In this document: positions 8,694 through 17,266 of the stretch, piece after piece | Numbering within the stretch: the stretch's first letter is position 1 | Layout of the letters: each line of letters opens with the position of its first letter | Origin: Pantanalinema sp. GBBB05 | GTDB lineage: Bacteria; Cyanobacteriota; Cyanobacteriia; Leptolyngbyales; Leptolyngbyaceae | Direction of reading: 5' to 3' | NCBI GenBank assembly: GCA_016743235.1 | Contig: VRZD01000027.1 | Coordinates: forward strand, 1 to 64,000 | Length of the DNA stretch: 64,000 nt | The notes under the pieces: generated by a model | Seen by the model: the letters and a program-made list of their open reading frames with translations, nothing else | Database searches by the model: none | What the model was told of the DNA's origin: nothing | Position numbers and translations under genes: made by a program

Positions 8694-8970
8694 AACTGGC
8701 TCCGAGAAACGGATAATGTGGCGTATAGCTGAAATCAAATGAGTAAATTTCAGATCAGCAATCTCGTTAGCACCCAGAAACAACAGAAGGACGGTTAGGC
8801 AAATCACCGATCGCCAAATTCCGCTTCAGTTAAATTGTCAGTTCCTCAGCCCCCATCTTCATGGTAAATAACTGATGCTGAAAAACTAATCTTCAGTTAA
8901 GGCTTTGTAAACCATCTTAGTCAAGATCAGCCAAGAATGACGAGCAATTCCAGTTTGTCAGCTCACTGTT

Positions 8971-10176
8971 CTAGTGAACATATTGGCGGAACAGATCAGC
9001 TAAACGGCTGGCTTCTAAGGCAGCGTTATGATTTTGAACCACCAGGGCTGCTCCAGTTTTGCCCATTTGTTCCAGGTCTATAACTGACGTTTGCATCGCT
9101 TGCCGCATTGCAGCAGCTAGTGCTTCTACTGAACCAGCCGGGACTAGCCAGCCACACTCACCCGGTTTGACTAATTCTGGAATACCCGCAATGTAGGTAC
9201 TAATTACTGGGCGAGACAACGCTAGAGACTCCATAATCACCACGGGTAAGCCTTCGGCAAAACTCGGCATGACCATAATCTGTGCCGCTAAAATTTGCTG
9301 CCGTACTTCAGCATTACTTGCCCACCCAGTCAGCTCAATATGGTTTTGTAAATTCAGTTGGCTAATTAAGGTTTCGATCTGACTTCGTAATGGTCCATCG
9401 CCAACTAACACAACTTTAAACTGCAACCCTTCGGCTGCTAACTGACTAACAGCCTCCACTAGAAGTAAATGACCTTTTTGCTCATCCAAACGCCCGACAC
9501 AGACAAATCGTGGCGTCTTTGGCATCGGCACAGACGCTGGAGTCAAAAACATCTCATCCACACCGCAACGAATAATGTGAATTTTTGACCACTGCTTATA
9601 GCTACACCAGCGGAATAGTTGGCTTTTACTAAACGAACTAATGCCAACAACAAACGCCGCTCGATGAATTTTTTCCGGCAAGGCGATCGCTTCTGGCTTG
9701 TCAAACTCATGGGGTCCATGCACTGTGAAGCTGTAAGTCGGACCACCCAACGCATGACATAGCATCGCCACACTAACAGGATTAGTACTAAAGTGGGCGT
9801 GCAAATGCTGAATATTCTCCTCTTTACACCATTGCAGGAGTACGCAGGCTTCCACCATATACACTAGGTTCACCAACAGCCCACGATCGGAGCGCCACCC
9901 AATTTTCAGGGTCAGTCGTAATGTTTCTAGCCAGCGGTTTGGGCGACTGATCGCCACTTGCAATAAGCTACTTAGTAAGTGCACAGCACCCGCGCGTAAG
10001 ATATAACGAGTTTTTGCAACCTCTTGCAAATCGGCTTCATCAACCAGTTTGGAGACGGACGGACGAATAGCAAATCGGCTAATCGTAATGCCATTCGCCT
10101 CCATACCTACAATTTCACGGCGGATAAATGTACTACTAGCATTAGGATATTGATTCGTTAAATAAGCAATTTTCAT
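8971..10176 (-). CDS. Glycosyltransferase family 4
   Basis: A 401-residue cytoplasmic or membrane-peripheral retaining glycosyltransferase with GT-B fold. The N-terminal half has HLHAHFSTNP and TVHGPHEFD, and the C-terminal half has FVCVGRLDEQKG, VGDGPL, ELTGWAS and the EX7E motif in AEGLPVVIMESLALSRP. It resembles the colanic-acid/exopolysaccharide WcaL-type branch, so a role in extracellular polysaccharide or lipopolysaccharide assembly is likely, but donor and acceptor are unknown. It is a single gene with no polysaccharide cluster next to it. Confidence 0.88.
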   Translation of the reverse strand: MKIAYLTNQYPNASSTFIRREIVGMEANGITISRFAIRPSVSKLVDEADLQEVAKTRYILRAGAVHLLSSLLQVAISRPNRWLETLRLTLKIGWRSDRGLLVNLVYMVEACVLLQWCKEENIQHLHAHFSTNPVSVAMLCHALGGPTYSFTVHGPHEFDKPEAIALPEKIHRAAFVVGISSFSKSQLFRWCSYKQWSKIHIIRCGVDEMFLTPASVPMPKTPRFVCVGRLDEQKGHLLLVEAVSQLAAEGLQFKVVLVGDGPLRSQIETLISQLNLQNHIELTGWASNAEVRQQILAAQIMVMPSFAEGLPVVIMESLALSRPVISTYIAGIPELVKPGECGWLVPAGSVEALAAAMRQAMQTSVIDLEQMGKTGAALVVQNHNAALEASRLADLFRQYVH

Positions 10177-10417
10177 ACTCTGGGATGCAACTAGCTAGCG
10201 TAATTTGGTCGGATTGATCTTAGCCCACGCGATCGCAGTTGACCGCAATCATCAAGCCGGACGAAAAAATTAGCTCTGAGATTTGAACCGCTGAGCTAAC
10301 TTCATTTCAGTGATGATGGTCTTGTGTCGTTAGAGTGCCCCAGAAATTACGCAGGACAACAGCGATCGCCGGAGGTAGCTCATCAACAGCGATCGCCACA
10401 TTGCAGCCCTAGCCATC

Positions 10418-10906
10418 TTAATCTTTTTTTCTTTTCTTACCTTTCCGGGTATCTTCATCATTCTGAATAGGCATCATCTGCTCTGGCTGGCTGTCCGCAG
10501 ATTGAAGCTGCTCCGATGGAGGAGAGGAGAGAATCTCAGGGGGGGGCGGAGGTACTGGTTCACCTAGGGCAGGAAGCGTTGGGACAGGGGGTGTCGCTGC
10601 TGGAGTGATTGATACTGAACTTGTTGGAACCGGCGTAGTTGGAGTCGGAGTGATTTGGGTAGGTGTCACTGGAGCGGCAAGCGTTTGAACAGGGGCGGCT
10701 GAATTCCCTTGTACAGGCACAACCTGAGTGGGAGTGGCTTCTGCGGTGGGACTATTAGTCGGAGTCGGAGTCGGGGACAGATAGCGATTCACGAGTAATG
10801 GAATGGCTGTTGTGCCTGCTAAAGAGACAGCACCGATCACACCCTGCATTAGCGTGACTTTCCAGGCTGATTTTTTGGGTTCAGGAGATGATCCAGATTC
10901 TGTCAT
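10418..10906 (-). CDS. Hypothetical single-pass protein with Pro/Thr-rich tail
   Basis: A 162-residue protein of unknown function. A short cytoplasmic N terminus with basic residues precedes one membrane segment (about residues 20-42, GVIGAVSLAGTTAIPLLV). The remainder is low-complexity Pro/Thr/Val/Ala sequence followed by a Pro- and Glu-rich part and ends in a basic KGKKRKKD. The layout suggests a membrane-anchored disordered stalk in the periplasm or cell wall. Low complexity makes homology calls unreliable. Confidence 0.5.
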   Translation of the reverse strand: MTESGSSPEPKKSAWKVTLMQGVIGAVSLAGTTAIPLLVNRYLSPTPTPTNSPTAEATPTQVVPVQGNSAAPVQTLAAPVTPTQITPTPTTPVPTSSVSITPAATPPVPTLPALGEPVPPPPPEILSSPPSEQLQSADSQPEQMMPIQNDEDTRKGKKRKKD

Positions 10907-11155
10907 GGGCTTGCTAGTGACTCAACGTTATCGATCTAATTGAAAAGCTCTTACCTGTAACAACCGTGTTTTTTCTGAGACTCCTTAATTTTTTAACAGG
11001 ATTCCGCTAGAGAAAAAACTTTTTCTGTAAATGCCGGCAGCAGAATATGGCTGTCAGTCCAGGAAGGCATGACGTTGAGCCATCAGACGTAAAAGGTGGT
11101 TGCTTTGTTCCCAGCTTACGAATTCTTTATTGCTCTTCCCAGCCGCCTTTGCTTC

Positions 11156-12184
11156 CTAGTCCGGCTCGAAATGCTGAAATCCTGGCTCCCGGCTTAACGC
11201 CTGCTCAGGAAAATTACCTTCAGTATCTACTAGCCAGACTCCTAACTCTACGGTCGTTGTCCCCACGATCGCGGCTCCATGTCCCAGTTGGCTGACTAGA
11301 CGTTGTGCCTGGTCTAGGGGTAAGGTCAGCACTAACTCGAAATCTTCGCCTCCATAGAGCGCCCAGTCGATCGCCTGTTCTGGGGATACCCAGGCTTGTA
11401 GAGCAGGAGCGATCGGAAGGTGGCGGCGATCGACCCTCGCTCCGACTTGGCTTTCACGGCAAATCTGCACAATGGCATCGGCAAGTCCATCGCTGCTGTC
11501 CATTCCGGCAATCGCTAGAGATGGGAAAGAGGAGGGAGACGAGGGGAAGAGGAGGGGGATGACATCCAGGCGAGGAGTGGGACGTTGGTGGGTTTGGATT
11601 AAAGCTGTGCGATCGTGCGGAGTGAGGGATTGTCCCTGTTCGGGATGCAGGAGTAATTCCAGTCCAGCGCGGGAACTGCCGTGATAGCCCGTCACCACGA
11701 TCGCATCGCCAGGTTTAGCCGTGGATCGCCGGATCACTTGATGGGGATCAACATCACCAAAGGCAGTAATCGAGATCGTAGTGACCGGAGAACGGACAAC
11801 ATCGCCACCGACGATCGCGGTTCCATAAGGCTGCAAACAGGTGGTTATGCCTTGGTAGAGGCGATCGACCCACTCTACCGTCACGTCACCCGGCAGTCCC
11901 AGACCGATCGTGATGCCTAAAGGTGACGCACCCATAGCGGCGAGATCCGATAAGTTAGCGGCGACGGCTCGCCAACCCGCATCCTCTGGAGTTGTGGTGC
12001 GATCGCTGAAGTGAACGCCATCGACTAAAACATCCGTTGTGACCACTAGCGATCGTCCTGGAGAAACGGCTAAGACCGCCGCATCATCACCAATCACTTC
12101 AGCTGGGCAAAAGGCTTGTAGCCGTTGCAATAATCCTGGTTCGCCAATATCCCGAACTTGTAGTGGGCGATCGGGGGTTACCAT
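11156..12184 (-). CDS. thiL: Thiamine-monophosphate kinase
   Basis: A 342-residue ThiL, which phosphorylates thiamine monophosphate to thiamine diphosphate with ATP in the cytoplasm. The AIR-synthase-like fold is clear: GDDAAVLAVSPGRSLVVTTD near the start, VAANLSDLAAMGASPLG, GDVVRSP, VVTGYHGSSRAGLELLL, GMDSSDGLADA and YGGEDFELVLTLP. An insertion of about ten residues rich in Pro, Ser and Phe (bases 11521-11560) lies just before the GMDSSDGL motif and is encoded by a purine-rich tract on the other strand. The ATG overlaps the stop of the upstream 105-residue gene by seven bases, implying translational coupling. Confidence 0.93.
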   Translation of the reverse strand: MVTPDRPLQVRDIGEPGLLQRLQAFCPAEVIGDDAAVLAVSPGRSLVVTTDVLVDGVHFSDRTTTPEDAGWRAVAANLSDLAAMGASPLGITIGLGLPGDVTVEWVDRLYQGITTCLQPYGTAIVGGDVVRSPVTTISITAFGDVDPHQVIRRSTAKPGDAIVVTGYHGSSRAGLELLLHPEQGQSLTPHDRTALIQTHQRPTPRLDVIPLLFPSSPSSFPSLAIAGMDSSDGLADAIVQICRESQVGARVDRRHLPIAPALQAWVSPEQAIDWALYGGEDFELVLTLPLDQAQRLVSQLGHGAAIVGTTTVELGVWLVDTEGNFPEQALSREPGFQHFEPD

Positions 12185-12495
12185 TCTTCATCATTAGCGG
12201 GGGCCAACCGCTTCAACTTGGGAAAACAGTAGGAGGTGTTGCCATCCTCGTCTACTTCTGGCAAAGCGTTAAACACTTTGACTTGATTATCTAAAAATTG
12301 GCGGGCGACTTCCGCTTCCACTCGGGCTGATGCCGCCAGTTGGATTAACGAAATTCGTCCCGCCTCTGTTTCTAATAGGGTATAGAACGACTCTAATAAC
12401 CGTTGTCGCTGCTGATTATTCTGGATCGAATTAGCGATCGCAAAACTCACCAGCAGTCCAATTCCAGCAATTAATCCCCATTCCACCAAAGCCAT
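12178..12495 (-). CDS. Hypothetical membrane-anchored winged-helix-like protein
   Basis: A 105-residue protein with one N-terminal membrane segment (residues 5-22, WGLIAGIGLLVSFAIANS) and a soluble domain with the layout of a small winged helix (ISLIQLAASARVEAEVARQFLD, then a short strand pair ending in TSYCFP). I do not know a function for this family. It is sandwiched between the CYP38-like cyclophilin (14 bases upstream) and thiL (overlapping), so the three genes form one operon. Confidence 0.6.
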   Translation of the reverse strand: MALVEWGLIAGIGLLVSFAIANSIQNNQQRQRLLESFYTLLETEAGRISLIQLAASARVEAEVARQFLDNQVKVFNALPEVDEDGNTSYCFPKLKRLAPANDEEW

Positions 12496-12509
12496 GTCAG
12501 CGAATTCAG

Positions 12510-13634
12510 TTAGGCGATCGAGGGTTGCACCAGATTTTCTGCGCCTTCAATCACCTTAGCAGATTCGATCTTGTCTCCGGCTTTCAGCTCTCCTAAAACC
12601 TCTTTGCCTTCTACCACAAAACCAAAGATGGAATAGCGACCATCTAATAGATTAGCTCCGGCTGGAGTCAGTTCTGGCTCAAATAGGAAGAAGAAGAACT
12701 GGGACGAGCCACCATTAGGATCATCGGAAGGACGCGCCAATGCCATCGCCCCAAACGCCGAGAACGGTAAGACAGGCTGTTCCCGGAACCGTCCGGCATC
12801 CTCCAAGGTGATGCCATAGGTGGGGATAGGATCTCCCTTTACTAAGACTTCTAGGGGAATAGCTCGGTATTGTTTGGTTTTGGGATCAATAAATCCTACT
12901 TCCGGACCAGGGGGATCACCAACCTGCAACACATAAGATTCCTCGGCGCGGGTGAAGGGCAAGCCATTGTAAAACCCGCGCTGCACCAAATCCACAAAGT
13001 TTCCAGCGGTGACGGGGGCACTATAACCATCCACGATCGCCGTCATTTTGCCCTTGCTGGTGGTAAATTCCACCGTTGCCCGACCTTTCAGTTGCGGCAG
13101 ATTGCTATAGGTTTCAGGTACTTCATAGGGAAACTTGTCCAGCATTAAAGCTTCCAGTTTGCCCACCTGATCCAATAAGGCATTCCGTTGGTCTAACGCT
13201 TGTTGCTTATCTTTAGCTTCAACGGTGGTTTGTAACGTCGCAATATTGTCTTTTAGTTGAGCAATCAACGCTTCCGCCTGAGGCTGATTGGCATCAGGAA
13301 CCGTTGCCAGCAATTTATCAGCATTGTTATTGACAATCCGGCTGGCTTTACTCACATCACTGGCGGCAGCTCCCCACCGACGATTGGCCCGGAGTTGAAC
13401 GGCAATATCCTCTAAACTAGCCTGCAAATCTCTAACCGTCGAATTATCGATCGGCAGGGCGTACCGCAATAGTGCCCGACTATCGGTAATCGCATTTCCC
13501 GCGGGCAAGCGGCTAATCCGCAAATCTTTTGCCGCACTCAGTCCCAGCGACAACGTGACCAGGAGCAGTAAGGTCACGCCAGTCTTTAGCCAACGCTTTA
13601 ACGTCTCGAATCCCTGTGATTGTTTGTTCACCAT
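12510..13634 (-). CDS. CYP38/TLP40-like thylakoid-lumen cyclophilin
   Basis: A 374-residue protein. The N-terminal signal/anchor (residues about 15-35) is followed by a helical bundle beginning ALLRYALPIDNSTVRDLQ, matching plant CYP38 and the Synechocystis sll0408 product, and then a cyclophilin domain (about 185-365) with VDLVQRGFYNGLPFTR and FGAMALARP. In plants CYP38 sits in the thylakoid lumen and supports photosystem II assembly; its isomerase activity is weak or absent. I infer the same role here. It heads the operon with the 105-residue protein and thiL. Confidence 0.85.
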   Translation of the reverse strand: MVNKQSQGFETLKRWLKTGVTLLLLVTLSLGLSAAKDLRISRLPAGNAITDSRALLRYALPIDNSTVRDLQASLEDIAVQLRANRRWGAAASDVSKASRIVNNNADKLLATVPDANQPQAEALIAQLKDNIATLQTTVEAKDKQQALDQRNALLDQVGKLEALMLDKFPYEVPETYSNLPQLKGRATVEFTTSKGKMTAIVDGYSAPVTAGNFVDLVQRGFYNGLPFTRAEESYVLQVGDPPGPEVGFIDPKTKQYRAIPLEVLVKGDPIPTYGITLEDAGRFREQPVLPFSAFGAMALARPSDDPNGGSSQFFFFLFEPELTPAGANLLDGRYSIFGFVVEGKEVLGELKAGDKIESAKVIEGAENLVQPSIA

Positions 13635-13884
13635 GAAACTCTCAAACTCGGCATAGCCCTATCCTGTAAATGTTTTAGGCTGGTTCGACGAATTGAACGC
13701 ACCTCGTCACATGCCCAGGTAGCCCTAACCCTTTATCTTGCCATAGGGTCGTCCCGTTCGCTGGATTCCGGCAGGAAGGTAACAGGATATGACGGTTGCT
13801 TTGCCTTTATCCCGTATTGCTGACCTTGAAGCGTCATCTGAGCGGTAAAATGGGATGCCATCATTTTCTCCAACTGCAAGACCA

Positions 13885-14448
13885 ATGATCTCTAGTAACG
13901 ATTTTCGACCGGGTGTCAGCATTGAGCTAGACGGAGGAGTTTGGCGCGTTGTCGAATTTTTGCATGTTAAACCGGGCAAAGGGTCGGCGTTCGTTCGCAC
14001 CAAGCTGAAGAATGTGCAAAACGGTAACGTGGTTGAACGGACTTTCCGGGCGGGGGAAACCGTGCCACAAGCCAACCTGGAAAAAAGCACAATGCAGCAT
14101 ACCTATAAGGATGGAGATGATTTTGTCTTCATGGATATGGAGACCTATGAAGAATCTCATCTAACGGCAAGCCAGATTGGCGATCGGGTCAAATATCTCA
14201 AAGAAGGGATGGAAGTCAACGTCATCCGCTGGAATGAACAGGTGATGGAAGTGGAACTTCCTAACTCAGTCGTGCTGGAAGTAGTGCAAACCGATCCAGG
14301 GGTAAAAGGCGATACAGCGACGGGTGGAACCAAACCAGCGATCGTCGAGACAGGCGCTCAGGTCATGGTGCCGCTGTTTATCACCATTGGAGAACGGATC
14401 AAAGTTGATACCCGCAACGACTCTTACCTGGGTCGAGAGTCATCCTGA
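13885..14448 (+). CDS. efp: Translation elongation factor P
   Basis: A 187-residue EF-P, which enters the ribosomal E site and relieves stalling at polyproline. Domain I carries KPGKG with Lys32 at the position that is post-translationally modified in many bacteria; no modifying enzyme (EpmA, YmfI or EarP type) is in the window. The KOW-like N domain and two OB domains are complete. I chose the ATG at 13885 (MISSNDFRPG), the conserved start, over an upstream in-frame ATG at 13855. It precedes accB by 39 bases, a typical cyanobacterial arrangement. Confidence 0.96.
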   Translation: MISSNDFRPGVSIELDGGVWRVVEFLHVKPGKGSAFVRTKLKNVQNGNVVERTFRAGETVPQANLEKSTMQHTYKDGDDFVFMDMETYEESHLTASQIGDRVKYLKEGMEVNVIRWNEQVMEVELPNSVVLEVVQTDPGVKGDTATGGTKPAIVETGAQVMVPLFITIGERIKVDTRNDSYLGRESS

Positions 14449-14487
14449 TATTTGCTTCTAGCCCCTGACTGAGAGGTTTCAAGTACT

Positions 14488-15015
14488 GTGCCATTGGATT
14501 TAACTCAACTCCGCGAACTTCTGGCGGCAATCAATCAAACAGATATTACAGAACTCACGCTGAAAAGCGACGACTATGAGTTAACGGTGCGTCGAGAGAG
14601 CCGGGTAGTGCCAGCCACGATCGCGACGGTTCCCAGTCTGCCGATCGAAGCAGAAAGTGCTGTCGCCTCCCCTCCTCCAGCTCCACCCGCTAAAGGTGGT
14701 AGCTTTGATTACCGACCCGGTGACAGTCCCGCCAGTTCGACGCAAAGTGCCCTTCCACCAACAAATGAACGGCGTTGGGTCGAAATTTTGTCACCGATGG
14801 TGGGTACGTTTTATCGAGCGCCAGCTCCCGATGAACCCGTCTTTGTTGAAGTCGGTGATCGCATTCGGGTGGGGCAAACAGTTTGCATCATCGAAGCCAT
14901 GAAGTTGATGAACGAATTGGAAGCTGAAGTTTCCGGAGAAGTGCTAGAAATCCTGGTACAAAACGGGGAACCTGTAGAGTACGAACAACCGTTAATGCGA
15001 GTTCTACCTGGCTAA
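14488..15015 (+). CDS. accB: Biotin carboxyl carrier protein of acetyl-CoA carboxylase
   Basis: A 175-residue BCCP. It starts with GTG and has GAGAGG upstream. The N-terminal segment PLDLTQLRELLAAINQTDIT is the conserved dimer/subunit-contact region, a Pro/Ala linker follows, and the biotinyl domain at the C terminus holds EAMKLMNE with biotinylated Lys139. It carries CO2 between biotin carboxylase (AccC) and the transferase (AccA/AccD) for malonyl-CoA synthesis. It is probably cotranscribed with efp. Confidence 0.96.
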   Translation: MPLDLTQLRELLAAINQTDITELTLKSDDYELTVRRESRVVPATIATVPSLPIEAESAVASPPPAPPAKGGSFDYRPGDSPASSTQSALPPTNERRWVEILSPMVGTFYRAPAPDEPVFVEVGDRIRVGQTVCIIEAMKLMNELEAEVSGEVLEILVQNGEPVEYEQPLMRVLPG

Positions 15016-15102
15016 ATTTGCTGACGATCGAGGCGTGACTAGCGCATGGCCCAGGTTAATTCAATGCAGTTGTTCTCAGACGCGGGAATTATTGCCTAAC
15101 CG

Positions 15103-15131
15103 ACCCAGGCATGGCAGGGCTATGTCTGGGT
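15103..15131 (+). terminator. Possible terminator hairpin after accB
   Basis: ACCCAGGCAT (15103-15112) can pair with ATGTCTGGGT (15122-15131) over ten positions with one G-T pair and a nine-base loop. It lies 88 bases after the accB stop. No T run follows, so it could instead be a processing or protein-binding site. Confidence 0.35.
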
Positions 15132-15167
15132 AGTCTGATTACGATATTAGCTATTCAGGCTTACTGA

Positions 15168-15197
15168 ATGAGTGAATATTCTCTGTTCATCACTTAT
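15168..15197. promoter_or_regulatory. Candidate ArsR-family operator
   Basis: The half-sites ATGAGTGA (15168-15175) and TCACTTAT (15190-15197) are inverted with one mismatch around a 14-base AT-rich centre. Imperfect AT-rich palindromes of about 30 bp are typical targets of ArsR/SmtB dimers, and this one lies about 120 bases before an ArsR gene. Autoregulation is an inference. Confidence 0.3.
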
Positions 15198-15316
15198 CAG
15201 ATATATAAAGTTATGCACAAAAATCTACTTAGTTAATTAAGAATCCCTTGCGGTGACGAAAGGGAGTGGCTAAAATCTGGGGATCAGTTCTCCCTCCTCA
15301 CTTTTATAGAGACCGC

Positions 15317-15670
15317 ATGAACTCTCCACCGCCTGTTCCACAAGAGGTTGTCCAGCAAGTTGCTGAATATTTTAGTGTCCTGGGTGAACCAATGCGACTG
15401 CGCATTCTCAATCTGCTCCGAGATGGTGAAAAGTGTGTGCAGGATTTAGTGGAAGCGACGGCAACCAGTCAAGCAAATGTTTCCAAGCATCTAAAGGTCA
15501 TGGTGCAGGCAGGAATTCTCACTCGGCGCAGTGAAGGCACATTGGCGTATTACAGCGTTTCGGATGATCTAATTTTTGAGTTGTGCAATTTGGTCTGCGA
15601 TCGCCTTGCTCAACGGATTGAACAACAAGCCCAGAATTTCCGTGCCTTTACCTTTGCCGGAAAACGCTAA
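15317..15670 (+). CDS. ArsR/SmtB family transcriptional regulator
   Basis: A 117-residue winged-helix repressor. The recognition region VQDLVEATATSQANVSKHL and the wing GILTRRSEGTLAYYSV are typical. The metal-site helix of ArsR (ELCVCDL) is replaced by KCVQDL with one Cys, and further Cys occur in the last helix (ELCNLVC), so metal sensing is possible but not shown. The ATG at 15317 gives the normal length; a GTG frame opens earlier at 15266. It lies five bases before the HEAT-repeat gene, so they are cotranscribed. Confidence 0.88.
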   Translation: MNSPPPVPQEVVQQVAEYFSVLGEPMRLRILNLLRDGEKCVQDLVEATATSQANVSKHLKVMVQAGILTRRSEGTLAYYSVSDDLIFELCNLVCDRLAQRIEQQAQNFRAFTFAGKR

Positions 15671-15675
15671 CTAAT

Positions 15676-16995
15676 ATGGCAAATTTGCTCAGTCAGGCTG
15701 AAGAGTTCGCCCAGCAGGGGGATTGGTCAAATCTGGCTCAGTGTCTACAGCAGTTTATCAGTACTGAACCAGAGCAGGAATTCACTCACGGTGAGCAGGA
15801 CAAAGTATTGTCACTGGCAATGCAAGTGCTGCAATCCGGTGATTTTCAAGACTGCTGGGAGGTGGCGAAAGTATTTCCTCGCTTTGGTCAAGCTGCCGTG
15901 CCTCCTTTAATAGGGTTGTTGCGGGAGGAAGATGCTGAGTTGGAAGCTCGTTGGTTTGCCGCCCGAATTTTGGGAGAACTGGCAGAACCGACAGCAATTC
16001 AAGCCCTAGTTGATGTGCTGCAAACCGCGGACGATGATGACCTGAGTGGAATTGCTGCCGAGGCATTAGCCAATTTAGGGACATCTGCGATCGCTGCCTT
16101 AGCGAGCCTGCTACCTCAACCGGAAAGCCGCCTCTCAGTTGTGCAAGCACTGGCGCAAATCCGGCATCCCGATATCATTGCACCATTATTGACGGTTGTG
16201 GATGATGCCCAACCCACGATTCGAGCGTTAGCGATCGAAGCATTGAGTAGTTTTCACGATCCGCAAATTCCGCCCGTTTTAGTTGCCGCTTTGCAGGATC
16301 CGATAGCGACGGTACGACGAGCCGCGATCACTGGACTGGCAGTACGGTCCGATCTAGCGATCGAGCTCAATCTCGAAGCGCTACTGGCGGATCGACTCTG
16401 GGATTTGCATCTTGGGGTTTGCCAGCAAGCAGCTGCTGCCTTAGGGCGATTAGGGACTGATGCGGCTGTTAATGGCCTGGTTCGAGCGCTAAATGGAACT
16501 AATGCACCGCTTGCCCTTCAGCTTGAGATCATTCGTGCCTTAGCCTGGGCAGGCACAGATATTGCCTTAGAACGATTACAAGCAACGCTAACTACCCCAC
16601 CACCCTGCGAGTCACCTGAACGCTTGTATCAGGAGATTTTTACTGTGTTAGGGCGTTGGGCAACGGCTGAGTACCAGCCGTTGGTAGCCCAAATGTTAGT
16701 AGATTTCCTCAACTCAAATCATCTCGTACTGGAGTCAGCTCAAATTAAAATTGCGATCGCGTTGGCTTTAGGGCAACTCAAGCAACTCATAGGTCTGGAA
16801 CCCTTAGTTCAATTGCTCGCGACCGAAGATGCAGGAGTGCGCTTGCATGTAATTGCCGCACTAAGACAACTTGCACCTCAGACGACACAGCAACGTCTAG
16901 CAGAGTTGTATACAAGCCAGACAACCTCCGAGCAACTCCGGCAGGGATTGAAGATTGCCCTGCAAGAATGGCAAGTTGAACTGCCACACTATTGA
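15676..16995 (+). CDS. HEAT-repeat protein
   Basis: A 439-residue soluble protein built of about ten HEAT/PBS-lyase-like helical repeats, seen in recurring blocks such as AVPPLIGLLREEDAELEARW, ALVDVLQTADDDDLSGIAA and ALQDPIATVRRAAITGLA. Such solenoids are scaffolds; related cyanobacterial repeats occur in phycobilin lyases (CpcE-like), but no lyase-specific feature is evident. It shares a transcript with the ArsR regulator, suggesting its level is controlled by that regulator. Confidence 0.8.
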   Translation: MANLLSQAEEFAQQGDWSNLAQCLQQFISTEPEQEFTHGEQDKVLSLAMQVLQSGDFQDCWEVAKVFPRFGQAAVPPLIGLLREEDAELEARWFAARILGELAEPTAIQALVDVLQTADDDDLSGIAAEALANLGTSAIAALASLLPQPESRLSVVQALAQIRHPDIIAPLLTVVDDAQPTIRALAIEALSSFHDPQIPPVLVAALQDPIATVRRAAITGLAVRSDLAIELNLEALLADRLWDLHLGVCQQAAAALGRLGTDAAVNGLVRALNGTNAPLALQLEIIRALAWAGTDIALERLQATLTTPPPCESPERLYQEIFTVLGRWATAEYQPLVAQMLVDFLNSNHLVLESAQIKIAIALALGQLKQLIGLEPLVQLLATEDAGVRLHVIAALRQLAPQTTQQRLAELYTSQTTSEQLRQGLKIALQEWQVELPHY

Positions 16996-17131
16996 ATGGG
17001 TACAAGAACGTGGTACTATCCCTCTGCTAAAGCAGCTTAATTCTGTACTCCCTCTTGTCAGGACGCCTCGGAATACGGGAAACTGACGCTCAGTGCAATT
17101 ATTGATAATTCCCTCTTTGGGTAGTCCTCAT

Positions 17132-17150
17132 TTGACCAGAATTTGGTCAA
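17132..17150. promoter_or_regulatory. Palindrome upstream of pyk
   Basis: TTGACCA (17132-17138) and TGGTCAA (17144-17150) form a perfect 7-bp inverted repeat with a 5-base spacer, 117 bases before the pyruvate kinase start. It does not match the NtcA (GTA-N8-TAC) consensus. It could be an operator for an unidentified dimeric regulator. Confidence 0.35.
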
Positions 17151-17266
17151 CAGTTAAGCAGGCATGGCATCTGTTACATCCTGCATCTGTTTTGGTTTCG
17201 CCCCCATTCATGCCCTGATAATTAATCCTTTAAAGAACTGCCGAGACTTCTCTGGATCTCTAATCC

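Larger units (their letters stand above)
15016..15316. other. Intergenic stretch accB-arsR, 301 bp
   Basis: No convincing gene is present. It holds two structures listed separately: a hairpin at 15103-15131 and an imperfect palindrome at 15168-15197. A shorter perfect repeat (ATTCAG/CTGAAT, 15153-15169) lies between them. The second half is AT-rich and probably contains the arsR promoter. Confidence 0.5.

Noticed and set aside
10359..10400. Direct repeat AACAGCGATCGCC, twice
   Set aside because: It is two HIP1 octamers with similar flanks; HIP1 is abundant throughout and needs no special explanation.
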